This document shows, in pieces, positions 42,070-51,302 of a DNA stretch of 64,000 bases; position 1 is the stretch's first letter, and each line of letters opens with the position of its first letter. This DNA comes from Aureitalea sp. L0-47 (GTDB taxonomy: Bacteria; Bacteroidota; Bacteroidia; Flavobacteriales; Flavobacteriaceae). The stretch spans positions 62,001-126,000 of the forward strand of contig NZ_JAFMTQ010000001.1 of NCBI RefSeq assembly GCF_026126405.1, read 5' to 3'. Both the position numbers and the translations under genes were made by a program. Under the pieces are notes generated by a model that searched no databases, was not told the origin of the DNA, and saw only the letters and a program-made list of their open reading frames with translations.

Positions 42070-42077
42070 TAATTTTG
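42070..42077 (+). promoter_or_regulatory. -7 promoter box TAATTTTG
   Basis: Exact TAnnTTTG match, 30 nt before the TonB-dependent receptor ATG at 42108. No clear -33 TTG. Confidence 0.5.
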
Positions 42078-42107
42078 CCCTGTTATTCATAAACTAAACA
42101 TCTAACA

Positions 42108-44684
42108 ATGAAAAGACTTTTACTTTTAGTTTTCTTGTGCAGCAGCCTAGTGGCATATTCACAGGGAACAGTTACCGGATCTGTTCAGGATGCAGATCTA
42201 GGAGGACCACTACCTAATGCTAGTGTAGTTGAAGTAGGAACATCAAACGGGACAATTTCCGATTTCGATGGAAACTTCTCAGTTTCTGTATCATCTAATT
42301 CCGGAACATTACAGATCTCTTACCTTGGTTATGTTACCAGGACAGTTTCTTTTACCCTTAGTAATGGGACTGCAAACTTAGGAACAATCTCAATGGACGC
42401 AGATGCTGCCAGTCTTGGGGAAGTAGTGATCGTTGGTACTGGTGTAATTGACCTTGCTAGCGATCGTCAAACCCCTGTAGCGGTATCCACGATTACGGCC
42501 CAGGAGATTAGTACTAAAGCTGCCGGTAACGTTGAATTTACCGAGGCAATGAAAAACACTCCTTCTATCTATGTTGGGAATCAGGCCGGAGGTTTTGGAG
42601 ACAGCCAGGTTTTCCTTCGTGGATTTGACGACACAAATACGGCTTTCCTATTAAACGGTCAGCCAATTAACAGCCAGGAGGACGGTAGAATGTTTTGGTC
42701 TAACTGGGCTGGTATGTCGGATGTAGCCAATGCCATCCAGGTACAAAGAGGACTTGGTTCTTCTAAACTAGCCATTTCATCAGTAGGTGGTACGGTTAAC
42801 ATTATTTCTAAAACTACCGATCAGAACCAGGGAGGTTTTGTTCGTTTCCTGGCGGGTAACGACAGTTACTTCAAAGGAACAGCAAGCTACAACACCGGGT
42901 TAAACGACAGCGGATGGGCATTCTCATTCCTTGTGGATCACTGGCAGGCACACAGAAAGTATGCCGTAGGAACTGCAGGACAGGGACAGAACTATCTTTT
43001 CTCTGTAGGTTATAAGCCGAATGAAAATCACGCTTTAAACTTCCTTATCACAGGAGCACCTCAGTGGCACGATCAGAATTTCTCCAATGACCTGGAAGAA
43101 TATGATCTATACGGAGAAAAATACAACAGCAACACAGGTTTCCTTGATGGTGAACGCTATACGGAAAGAAGAAATTTCTACCACAAGCCTGTGGCTAACC
43201 TTAACTGGGACTGGACTATTAGTGACAACGCCGATCTATCAACTGTTGCTTACGCATCATGGGGTCGTGGTGGCGGAACCGGTATGTATGGTCGAGGAAG
43301 TCGTATTCGAACTTTAGTGAATGGTGAAATCAATTTTGAGGCAATTAGAGACAATAACATCGCTATTGCCGAAAACGGAATTGGTGATTTCGACGATGCT
43401 CGTATCAGAAGGTCTTCCATGAACAACCATAACTGGTACGGACTACTTTCAAGTCTGAATCTTGAAGCCGGAGAAAACTGGAACATCAATGTTGGTTTCG
43501 ATGGCCGAATGTACAAGGGAGATCACTTCCGTCAAGTGAATGATCTGCTTGGACTATCAGGTCTTGCAGATAACAACCAGATCTACATGAATGAGTTTGA
43601 AGCGGATCCATGGAAAACTCTTTTCGACTCTGCCGAAGAAGGTGACAGGTTAGATTATGACTACTCCGAGAATATTAACTATTTAGGTGGATTCGGTCAG
43701 GCAGAATATGCTACCGATAAGTTCTCCATCTTTGTTCAAGGTGCATTCTCAACACAATCTTTCGAAAGAGAAGAACGCTACAACGTGGAAGAGGCAGGGA
43801 AGTCTGAAAAGGTTAATAAGACGGGTTATAATATTAAAGGAGGAGCATCCTATAATATCAACGATAACCATTCGATCTTCGCGAACGCCGGACAATTCTC
43901 TCGTCAGCCGTTCCTTGACAATATTTTCCGCGACATCCGTAACTCCAACGATCTGTTTGAGCCGGAAATTGACAATGAAGAGATCCTTGGTCTTGAGGCT
44001 GGATACCGTTTCCAAAACGATAACCTGAGAATCAATGTAGATGTATATCGTACGGAATGGGGTAACAGATTCCTTGCTGTAGGTGGTGAGGATGACACAG
44101 ATCCAGATAACCCGGTCTTCTTTACAGACCGTTTCAACGATGTAACTCAATTGCACCAGGGTGTTGAATTCGATTTTGAATATCGTCCAACTGCGAGTAC
44201 TTTAAGATTCAGAGGTTATGGATCTATTGGTAACTGGAAGTACGATGGCGAGACACCATTTACTCGTCAGAATGACGACACCAGTGAGTTTGTGATCACA
44301 GACGGTATGCTAGACCTTACGGGAACAAAAGTGGGTAACGCTCCTCAAACATCATTTGGTGCGGGACTATCTGTTCGTGTATGCGACGGATTAACGCTTG
44401 ATGGTGACTACAACATCTACACGGACCTATATGGATTCGTAAATCCTGACGACGTAGTTGAAGCAGCTCAGGTGGGAATGCGCTACCAGGCAGAACGTCT
44501 GCCAGCCTATACCCTTGCAGATGCTGGTTTAACCTACCGATTCAACTTTGGAGGTCAGCGTTTCGTATTCAGAGGAAATGTATACAACCTGTTTAACGAT
44601 TCTTACATCAACCAAAGAGACCGTTTCGGTTATTTCTTAGGAATTGGAAGAACGTACAACGCAAGTCTGCGTTTGAACTTCTAA
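42108..44684 (+). CDS. TonB-dependent receptor with carboxypeptidase-like N-terminal domain
   Basis: An 858-residue outer-membrane transporter. Signal peptide to SQ at about 19; a CarboxypepD-like domain (21-105, VTGSVQDADLGGPLPNASVV); plug domain (about 125-235, TPVAVSTITAQEIS, FLRGFDDTNTAFLLNGQPIN, GGTVNIISKT); barrel to the end (ASLRLNF). The order is that of SusC-like and related Bacteroidota receptors, but no SusD-like partner is adjacent. Substrate unknown. Own promoter and terminator, so monocistronic. Confidence 0.94.
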   Translation: MKRLLLLVFLCSSLVAYSQGTVTGSVQDADLGGPLPNASVVEVGTSNGTISDFDGNFSVSVSSNSGTLQISYLGYVTRTVSFTLSNGTANLGTISMDADAASLGEVVIVGTGVIDLASDRQTPVAVSTITAQEISTKAAGNVEFTEAMKNTPSIYVGNQAGGFGDSQVFLRGFDDTNTAFLLNGQPINSQEDGRMFWSNWAGMSDVANAIQVQRGLGSSKLAISSVGGTVNIISKTTDQNQGGFVRFLAGNDSYFKGTASYNTGLNDSGWAFSFLVDHWQAHRKYAVGTAGQGQNYLFSVGYKPNENHALNFLITGAPQWHDQNFSNDLEEYDLYGEKYNSNTGFLDGERYTERRNFYHKPVANLNWDWTISDNADLSTVAYASWGRGGGTGMYGRGSRIRTLVNGEINFEAIRDNNIAIAENGIGDFDDARIRRSSMNNHNWYGLLSSLNLEAGENWNINVGFDGRMYKGDHFRQVNDLLGLSGLADNNQIYMNEFEADPWKTLFDSAEEGDRLDYDYSENINYLGGFGQAEYATDKFSIFVQGAFSTQSFEREERYNVEEAGKSEKVNKTGYNIKGGASYNINDNHSIFANAGQFSRQPFLDNIFRDIRNSNDLFEPEIDNEEILGLEAGYRFQNDNLRINVDVYRTEWGNRFLAVGGEDDTDPDNPVFFTDRFNDVTQLHQGVEFDFEYRPTASTLRFRGYGSIGNWKYDGETPFTRQNDDTSEFVITDGMLDLTGTKVGNAPQTSFGAGLSVRVCDGLTLDGDYNIYTDLYGFVNPDDVVEAAQVGMRYQAERLPAYTLADAGLTYRFNFGGQRFVFRGNVYNLFNDSYINQRDRFGYFLGIGRTYNASLRLNF

Positions 44685-44706
44685 TTATCAGAAGCAAAAT
44701 AGTTAT

Positions 44707-44736
44707 AAGGGTCGGCAGAATGCCGACCCTTTTTTA
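44707..44736 (+). terminator. Strong intrinsic terminator
   Basis: AAGGGTCGGCA pairs with TGCCGACCCTT around loop GAA, then a T-run. Confidence 0.92.
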
Positions 44737-44748
44737 TTGAATAATACG

Positions 44749-44756
44749 TATCTTTA
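44749..44756 (+). promoter_or_regulatory. -7 promoter box TATCTTTA
   Basis: One mismatch to TAnnTTTG, 22 nt before the ATG at 44779. Confidence 0.4.
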
Positions 44757-44778
44757 AACTCGTTCAAAAAACCAACCT

Positions 44779-45222
44779 ATGTATACTACCGTTCAGTTTA
44801 TTCACTCCTGGTGGGCCTATTTGGTCCTTTTTATGCTAGTAATTGCAACCATAAATTCGCTGGCTGGTCTGGTTGGGAAGAAAGAATACCAGCCCAGGGA
44901 CTTCAGGATAGCTCTTTTTACATTGATCGTAACACATATTCAATTCCTGATAGGCTTGATACTATACTTCATCTCTCCACTAGGGCTAAAGAATTTCAGC
45001 AATATGGGGATGGGGGAGATCATGAAGAATTCTGAAGCACGCCTTTACGCTGTGGAACATCCACTTATCATGATCATCGTGGTAGTATTGGTTACTATAG
45101 GCTACTCCAAACACAAAAAGAAACTGGTTTCCGGGCCGAAATTCCGTGCGCTTACATTATTCTATGCCCTGGCAACGCTCTTTGCGTTAAGCCGTATCCC
45201 CTGGGCGCAATGGTTTAGTTGA
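44779..45222 (+). CDS. Four-helix integral membrane protein
   Basis: A 147-residue protein with four predicted membrane helices (about 10-31, 43-65, 92-112 and 122-142). Histidines in or near helices (FIHSWW, VTHIQF, VEHPLI) look like those of small cytochrome b-type proteins, so haem binding is possible but unproven. Family not firmly recognised. It ends 1 nt before the convergent endonuclease gene. Confidence 0.7.
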   Translation: MYTTVQFIHSWWAYLVLFMLVIATINSLAGLVGKKEYQPRDFRIALFTLIVTHIQFLIGLILYFISPLGLKNFSNMGMGEIMKNSEARLYAVEHPLIMIIVVVLVTIGYSKHKKKLVSGPKFRALTLFYALATLFALSRIPWAQWFS

Positions 45223-45223
45223 T

Positions 45224-46294
45224 CTATTTTCCTTCGGAAGTAGTATCTGCTTCTTTGATCAGGTATAAATAAACGGGGTAGTGATCGCTGTATCCACCTG
45301 TAAATAGTCCATTATTATTACTTCGGAAAGGATAACCTTTGTAACGACCTGAAGCTGTTTGCAGCTCGATGTCATTATGTATGTCTGCTTTAAAGAAACG
45401 AAGCGAACCATAGTCTTTTTTTAATAATTCGGATGAAATCAAGAACTGATCAAATAGGTTCCAATTATCCCTGTAGGCCAAAGTTCCGTAACCCTTTCGA
45501 TGCAATACTTCCATGGGATTGAATAAACGCTTCAGTTTTGCGTTTTTTCTAGTCAGGATGGGTTTGAGGATGTTTCGAATACTCGGACTATTAGGGTCGT
45601 CATTGAAATCACCCATACAGATTATCTTCGAGTAAGGATCCTCTGTCCAAAGGGAATCAACAATTTGTTTCATACGTTTTGAAGCAGCAATGCGTCGTGG
45701 TCTGCTGGACTCTTCTCCTCCTCTACGGGATGGCCAGTGATTAACAACCAGGTGAATTGGTTCGCCATCCAATAGCCCACTGACCAATAGCATATCGCGG
45801 GTATAGATTCGTTTTCCCAGGTCATCATTCTCAAATAACAGTAGACGAATGGATTTTTCATGGGTGGGAAGAAAGACTTTAGTTCTATAAATAAGAGCAA
45901 CGTCAATACCTCTTCTGTCCGGCGAATCGAAATGAACCACAGAATAATCGTAACTATTGAAAGGCTCCTCCCTTATTAAGTCTTCCAGGACGGCACGATT
46001 TTCGACTTCACAAACTCCAAGAATTTCCGGAGGATGAACTGAATATTCATCATTGAGTCCCCCCATAACAGCAGCCAGATTTTTCAATTTAGACCGGTAT
46101 TTTTCTAAGGTCCAGTTGTACTTACCTTCGGGTGTCCAGTCATTGTCGAACGTTAGCGGGTCGTCCATTGTATCGAATAGATTCTCAAGATTGTAGAATC
46201 CGACAGTCAGGATTTTATATTGCCTGGTTTGCTGCCCGAGAATTGTACAGGGAAGCAAGAACAACAAAATGAAAAAACTCTTAAATCTGTTCAA
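45224..46294 (-). CDS. Secreted endonuclease/exonuclease/phosphatase-family protein (TTG start)
   Basis: A 356-residue protein starting with TTG at 46294; the signal peptide (NRFKSFFILLFLLPCTILGQ) begins there and no in-frame ATG lies upstream. The EEP fold motifs are complete: FYNLENLFDT, CEVENR (metal Glu), DSPDRRGIDVALIYR, VNHWPSRRGG (His), CMGDFNDDP (Asp) and GGYSDHYPVY (catalytic Asp-His). It should hydrolyse phosphodiester or phosphomonoester bonds outside the inner membrane. It is divergent from a TonB receptor and DUF5689 lipoprotein, and paralogous to the signal-less protein at 59988. Confidence 0.9.
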   Translation of the reverse strand: MNRFKSFFILLFLLPCTILGQQTRQYKILTVGFYNLENLFDTMDDPLTFDNDWTPEGKYNWTLEKYRSKLKNLAAVMGGLNDEYSVHPPEILGVCEVENRAVLEDLIREEPFNSYDYSVVHFDSPDRRGIDVALIYRTKVFLPTHEKSIRLLLFENDDLGKRIYTRDMLLVSGLLDGEPIHLVVNHWPSRRGGEESSRPRRIAASKRMKQIVDSLWTEDPYSKIICMGDFNDDPNSPSIRNILKPILTRKNAKLKRLFNPMEVLHRKGYGTLAYRDNWNLFDQFLISSELLKKDYGSLRFFKADIHNDIELQTASGRYKGYPFRSNNNGLFTGGYSDHYPVYLYLIKEADTTSEGK

Positions 46295-46539
46295 TGCTAA
46301 TAGTGAACTAATGGGGAGAGATCCAAGCTACTTAATTCCAATTTATCTCGACCTTGATTTCATGAAATTAGAGAATTAAAAGATAAAAAAGCTACTTCCA
46401 GCTTACGATTACAGCTGTTTTTTTAGATAATTTTAAACAGTTCGCAGTATCTCTTTCTTCCCGCAATTGGACTCCAGGTCACACAGATTATTTTAAAGTT
46501 CATGATTGAAATTTGGTTGTGTCCGGTCCATCAGCTCAT

Positions 46540-49347
46540 ATGCGATTGATCTTTATCTTTTTATTTATTGCCTGTATTTTCTTCAGAAATAGTCACGCAC
46601 AGCTCTCTGTGATATCCGGAAGAGTAACTAACATTCATTCTAATAAGGCTATAAACGGTGCCAAGGTTAGTGTGCCAGTTTTGGAATTAGAATCATATAC
46701 CGACGAGTTAGGGGTCTTCAGCATTGAATATTCCGAAGTAAATCCCGGAGAACATACGCTGGTGATTCAAGCGGAAGGGTACCTGACGAAGAATTTCAGG
46801 ATCTTATTGGAAAAAGGTAAGGACCTGAATATTGATCCTATTTTAATGGAGCCTGATTTCTCAATATCCAGATCTGAAATTTCGGTGATTGGATTGAGCG
46901 ACTATGAACTTGACGAGGTGGGAGAGGTCACAGCCAACTATTCTGGCTTACTGGAAGCATCCAGGGATGTGTTCCTGAATGCCGTCGCGTATGACTTCAG
47001 CGCTACTTTCTTTAAACCCAGGGGGCTGGACAATCGAAATGTCCAACTACTTATCAATGGAATCTCCACTAATAAATTCTATGACGGTCGGCCACAATGG
47101 GGAAGTTTAGGCGGAGTAAATGACTTGCAAAGAATTCGTGAATTCGCCCGGAATTCAAAAAGCATCGACTTCGGATTCGGAGGGATGGCGGGAACAAACA
47201 ATATTGTAATGCGCGCATCTTCTTATTCGAAAGGAGGCAAGGGATCTTATGCCAGAGCCAATAGATCATACCAAAACAGGATCATGTGTTCATACCGAAG
47301 TGGCATCACCCCTTCGGGTTGGTCGTATGCCATACTGGCATCACGTCGCTCAGGAGAGCGTGGTTTCATCGAAGGTACCCCATACGAAGCAAATTCCCTT
47401 TTCCTTGCAGTTGAAAAGAGTCTTGGAAGTAACCACAGTATTAATCTTTCGGCATTCTATACCCCTGTTGAAAGAGGAAGAGGGACCGCACTAACTGAAG
47501 AAGTGGAGCGACTAAAAGGTTCTACCTATAATCCAAACTGGGGATTTCAGGAGGGAAGATTGAGAAATAGCAGGTTAAGACGGATCGAGCAACCTCTTGT
47601 TCAATTAAATCATTTCTGGGATTTGTCCGATTCATTCAGAATAAATACAAACCTCGCCTATCAATTCGGCGAAATAGGGAATACCCGTCTCGATAATGGT
47701 GGAATTCGAAATCCCGCCCCCAATTATTACCAAAGGTTACCGAGCTATTTTCTCAGAAACCCATTTCCCAATAACTACGATTTTCGGTTGGCACTCGAAG
47801 CGGAAAGTGATTTTATAAATGACGGTCAATTGGACTGGGAGTCATTCTATAACACCAATGCAAATTCGTCCGATGGAATATCCAGGATCATTCTCCAGGA
47901 AGATGTTCGAGCTGAAAACCTTTTTGTTTTCAACAGCATCGCAACAGCAAAAATCAACGAACATTTATCCGTAAACGCCAAGTTGGAATTTCGCAGTTTG
48001 AGCAGTGATAATTTCGCAATAGCAAAAGACCTCCTGGGAGGCAGTGGTTTTCGGGATGTAGATTATTTTGGATCGGATCCAGATCAGATTCAAAGTGACT
48101 TGGACAACCCAGACCGGATTGTGGCTGAAGGTGAAAGATATAAGTACAATTACCGTTTGAATGCTTCCAGGTTGGATGGATTTCTCCAGGCCCAACTGCG
48201 TACGAAACGATTATTCCTTTACGCAGCCATTCGCGGGGACCAAACCAACTACCAAAGACAGGGTTTATATAGAAACGGGTATTTTCCTGGAGAAAATCGC
48301 TCGCTAGGGTCGAGTGACCGACTCTCGTTCACCTCCTTTTCGGGAAAATTAGGTGGGACCTATAGTATTAATGGCCGACATTTTACAGAGATAAATATGG
48401 CCTACTCAACACGACCGCCTTTGCTTCGTAACGCCTTTGCCAACCCCAGACAAAACAATGATTTAGTAATTGGGTTGGTTAATGAGGGTATTCAGCAGGC
48501 AGATGTAAGCTATTTGTACCGTTCTACTATTCTGGATACTCGAATCACGGGATACTACACAAGTGTTTCTAATCAAACGGATATTGGCTTCTTTTTCACT
48601 CAAAACGCTCTTGGAAGTGAAGATAGCAACGCATTTGTTCAGGAAATAGTAACTGGTATCGGTCTACGGAATGTTGGAATTGAAGTAGGTGCCGAGGCTC
48701 AAATTCTCACCTCCCTTAAGATCAAAGCGGCAGCTTCAGTAGGTCAGAGTATCTACAATACAAATCCCGAACTATACCTTTCGGGTGATGATTTCGATAC
48801 AGATACAGCAGATGGTTTTGTGGAAGGTAATGATCTTTCAACCCTGGGTAAACGTGAAGTATTTATTGAAAATTATCGTGTAGCGGGAGGCCCGCAGGAG
48901 GCATACCAAATTGGGTTAGAGTACAGGGATCCTTCCTATTGGTGGGTGGGAGGCACACTCAATTATTTCACCAACACCTTTGTTGATATAAGCTACTTGA
49001 GGCGTACTTCCGATTTTTACACAGACAAGGACGGACTCCCTTTCAACGACTATGATGAGAACATAGCCAGATCACTCTTGAAACAAGAACGATTGAACGA
49101 CTATTTTTTAGTGAACCTTGTGGGGGGAAAGACCTGGCGTATCAGAAAGTACACAATTGGATTGTTTGTCTCAGTAAACAATCTACTGGGGACAATTTAT
49201 CGTTCCGGAGGCTTCGAAGACTCCAGACGAGTAAGCTATAGACAGCGTTTAGAGGAGGAAAATCGACCATATGGGCCTTTGTTTGGGAATCGATATTTCT
49301 ATGGAAACGGCACTACTTATTTTATGAATATCTACTTCAGATTCTAA
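46540..49347 (+). CDS. TonB-dependent receptor next to DUF5689 and secreted nuclease
   Basis: About 935 residues from the ATG at 46540, which gives a clean signal peptide (MRLIFIFLFIACIFFRNSHAQ); an upstream TTG at 46513 is unlikely. A carboxypeptidase-like domain (about 23-105, ISGRVTNIHSNKAINGAKV) precedes a plug (about 140-230; FKPRGLDNRNVQLLINGI, GGMAGTNNIVMRAS) and a large barrel ending FMNIYFRF. The plug region diverges somewhat from the 42108 receptor. It is followed after 15 nt by a DUF5689 lipoprotein, so they form one operon. Transport of a nuclease or phosphatase product is inference. Confidence 0.9.
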   Translation: MRLIFIFLFIACIFFRNSHAQLSVISGRVTNIHSNKAINGAKVSVPVLELESYTDELGVFSIEYSEVNPGEHTLVIQAEGYLTKNFRILLEKGKDLNIDPILMEPDFSISRSEISVIGLSDYELDEVGEVTANYSGLLEASRDVFLNAVAYDFSATFFKPRGLDNRNVQLLINGISTNKFYDGRPQWGSLGGVNDLQRIREFARNSKSIDFGFGGMAGTNNIVMRASSYSKGGKGSYARANRSYQNRIMCSYRSGITPSGWSYAILASRRSGERGFIEGTPYEANSLFLAVEKSLGSNHSINLSAFYTPVERGRGTALTEEVERLKGSTYNPNWGFQEGRLRNSRLRRIEQPLVQLNHFWDLSDSFRINTNLAYQFGEIGNTRLDNGGIRNPAPNYYQRLPSYFLRNPFPNNYDFRLALEAESDFINDGQLDWESFYNTNANSSDGISRIILQEDVRAENLFVFNSIATAKINEHLSVNAKLEFRSLSSDNFAIAKDLLGGSGFRDVDYFGSDPDQIQSDLDNPDRIVAEGERYKYNYRLNASRLDGFLQAQLRTKRLFLYAAIRGDQTNYQRQGLYRNGYFPGENRSLGSSDRLSFTSFSGKLGGTYSINGRHFTEINMAYSTRPPLLRNAFANPRQNNDLVIGLVNEGIQQADVSYLYRSTILDTRITGYYTSVSNQTDIGFFFTQNALGSEDSNAFVQEIVTGIGLRNVGIEVGAEAQILTSLKIKAAASVGQSIYNTNPELYLSGDDFDTDTADGFVEGNDLSTLGKREVFIENYRVAGGPQEAYQIGLEYRDPSYWWVGGTLNYFTNTFVDISYLRRTSDFYTDKDGLPFNDYDENIARSLLKQERLNDYFLVNLVGGKTWRIRKYTIGLFVSVNNLLGTIYRSGGFEDSRRVSYRQRLEEENRPYGPLFGNRYFYGNGTTYFMNIYFRF

Positions 49348-49362
49348 ATAAATGATGATAAA

Positions 49363-50787
49363 ATGAAGAAAAAACCAGTATTAAAGATTGCGATATTGAC
49401 ATTTGCTTCGCTATGTCTGATCACTTGTGAAATTGATGAATTTGATATCCCGTTACCGAAACAGCAGCCGTTCGAGATCACCGGAACTGAGGTTAGTTTT
49501 CGTGCACTCAGAGCTGCCTTGGATCAGCAAATAACAAATACAGGAAACCCATTGCTAACCGTGGAGGAAGATCTTTATCTCAGTGGTTATGTGATTTCCA
49601 GTGATGAACAAGGAAATTTCTTTGAGGAACTTATAATTCAGGATAAACATACAGATCCTGAAAGTGGTATTAGGGTTAAGATAGATGTGAATCCCTTGTT
49701 CTCAACATTTGAAAAGGGCAGGAAAGTACATGTGAAACTCCAGCAATTAACAGTTGGATTAGATAATGGTCAACTGACCATAGGTTATCGTGAAGGCAAC
49801 AGGATTGGGCCACTATCAGAATCAAGAATGTTCGATTTTCTAAAGCGGGATACTATTGTAGCAGAGGTTGAACCCATGAATATTCTCATTTCTGAATTGA
49901 ACGATACATTAGTCAATACGTATGTAAGGTTGAGTGATATGCAGTTTCATAGAAACGAAGTTTTAGGAAGCCATCCACTTACTTTTTCCGCAGAACCCGG
50001 AGACCAATTTGACGGGGAACGAATACTTGAAAGCTGTATTGAAAACAGCACGATCATCCTGAGTACTTCGGTTTTCGCCGATTTCAGCGCGGTGGAATTA
50101 CCCGCCGGCATGGGCAGTATAGAAGGGATATTTACCTATAATTTCTTTGGTGATGAATACAACCTGGTAATCAACCATACGAGTAACATCGATATGGCAG
50201 GCACGGATCGTTGCGATCCTATGCAGGTGGATTGTGGTGTTGTTTCTGAAGCTGGCAGTGAAATTTTGTTTACTGAAAACTTTGAGGACCAGATCGAAGG
50301 TGAGCCTATACTTGGGAATGGTTGGACAAATTATGCTGAGGCCGGAACAGAGGTCTGGGAAGCCTATTTTGACGATGGCAGCAATGCTTCCTTGGGAATT
50401 TCGGCAAGGATGGGAGCTTATATGAGTGGTGATGACAACAATATTGGCTGGCTAATTACTCCGGAAATTGATTTTGACCAACAAGAAGGAGAGGAATTGC
50501 ATTTTAAAACATCCAATAGTTTTGCCGATAACAGCACTCTGGAAATATTCTTTTCTTCAAATTGGGATGGTGAACCCGAGTCAATCATAAGTGCAGATTG
50601 GCAGATTCTGTCGAATGCGATCATAGTTCAGGACGACGACTTCTTTGGAGACTGGATCTTCTCAGGATATATAGATCTAAGCTGTATTGAAGGCGCAGGA
50701 CATATCGCCTGGAAATATGTTGGATCCGGCGATCCGGATTCGGATGGAACCTATGAACTAGACGATATTGAAATCACCTCCAATTAA
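49363..50787 (+). CDS. DUF5689 lipoprotein with choice-of-anchor J-like domain
   Basis: A 474-residue lipoprotein: signal MKKKPVLKIAILTFASLCLITC with lipobox Cys at 22. The DUF5689 region (about 45-270) contains LYLSGYVISSDEQGNFFEELIIQD and VKLQQLTVGLDNGQLTIGY, resembling an OB-like beta domain. The C-terminal part (about 300-474: ILFTENFEDQ, GWLITPEIDFDQQEG, IAWKYVGSGDPDSDGTYELDDIEI) matches choice-of-anchor J lectin-like folds. Surface binding of a substrate for the preceding TonB receptor is a plausible role, as SusD does for SusC, but this is inference. Confidence 0.82.
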   Translation: MKKKPVLKIAILTFASLCLITCEIDEFDIPLPKQQPFEITGTEVSFRALRAALDQQITNTGNPLLTVEEDLYLSGYVISSDEQGNFFEELIIQDKHTDPESGIRVKIDVNPLFSTFEKGRKVHVKLQQLTVGLDNGQLTIGYREGNRIGPLSESRMFDFLKRDTIVAEVEPMNILISELNDTLVNTYVRLSDMQFHRNEVLGSHPLTFSAEPGDQFDGERILESCIENSTIILSTSVFADFSAVELPAGMGSIEGIFTYNFFGDEYNLVINHTSNIDMAGTDRCDPMQVDCGVVSEAGSEILFTENFEDQIEGEPILGNGWTNYAEAGTEVWEAYFDDGSNASLGISARMGAYMSGDDNNIGWLITPEIDFDQQEGEELHFKTSNSFADNSTLEIFFSSNWDGEPESIISADWQILSNAIIVQDDDFFGDWIFSGYIDLSCIEGAGHIAWKYVGSGDPDSDGTYELDDIEITSN

Positions 50788-50799
50788 GCCCGATTTCTG

Positions 50800-50807
50800 T
50801 ATCTTTA
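50800..50807 (+). promoter_or_regulatory. -7 promoter box TATCTTTA, 6 nt before the start codon
   Basis: One mismatch to TAnnTTTG; the ATG is at 50814. Predicts a leaderless transcript for the next operon. Confidence 0.45.
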
Positions 50808-50813
50808 TTCGAT

Positions 50814-51302
50814 ATGGATAAAGAGACTATCGAGAAGAGACAGGAGCGCTATTTACAGGTTGAAAAACTCATTGATGAGGTCGTCGAAATGTACTATAAG
50901 GATGGCTGTGCCTGCCAGCACCCACGATTTATCCAGATAGCGGGTATAGACTGTGTAGATTATAACACGGCCTTTGTTAGCTGGGAAACCGAATTGATGA
51001 TAGGCAGGGTTGGCAACCAGTTTTCAGTAAAGAAACTAGAGCCAACAGAAAGTGAGTATCTCGAAGAATGGTGTTGTGATCACTGTGGGTCTGTTTTTCA
51101 GCTGTCCTGGTCCGAGTTCAGCCCGATCGTGGACAGAAGGGTACTCAAACCTATTAAGATGAACATTGAACCCATAGGCAAGGAAGCTCAGTTGCCTATA
51201 CCTCTTCACGCAGGCCTTTACGGACACGGTTATCCGTCGAGATCCGAAATATCTGGTGTAGATCTAGACAGCTTGAGTAAATACCTCCTTGAAAATGACT
51301 AA
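50814..51302 (+). CDS. Unrecognised cysteine-containing cytoplasmic protein
   Basis: A 162-residue protein with no signal peptide and no family I recognise. Its cysteines fall in two groups: DGCACQHPRF at about 31-40 and EEWCCDHCGSVFQLSW at about 85-100. The second resembles half a zinc ribbon. The rest is mixed alpha/beta with a PIGKEAQLPIPLHAGLYGHGYPS stretch. First of four same-strand genes (50814-52788) whose stop and start overlap or nearly touch. Metal binding is likely; function unknown. Confidence 0.72.
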   Translation: MDKETIEKRQERYLQVEKLIDEVVEMYYKDGCACQHPRFIQIAGIDCVDYNTAFVSWETELMIGRVGNQFSVKKLEPTESEYLEEWCCDHCGSVFQLSWSEFSPIVDRRVLKPIKMNIEPIGKEAQLPIPLHAGLYGHGYPSRSEISGVDLDSLSKYLLEND

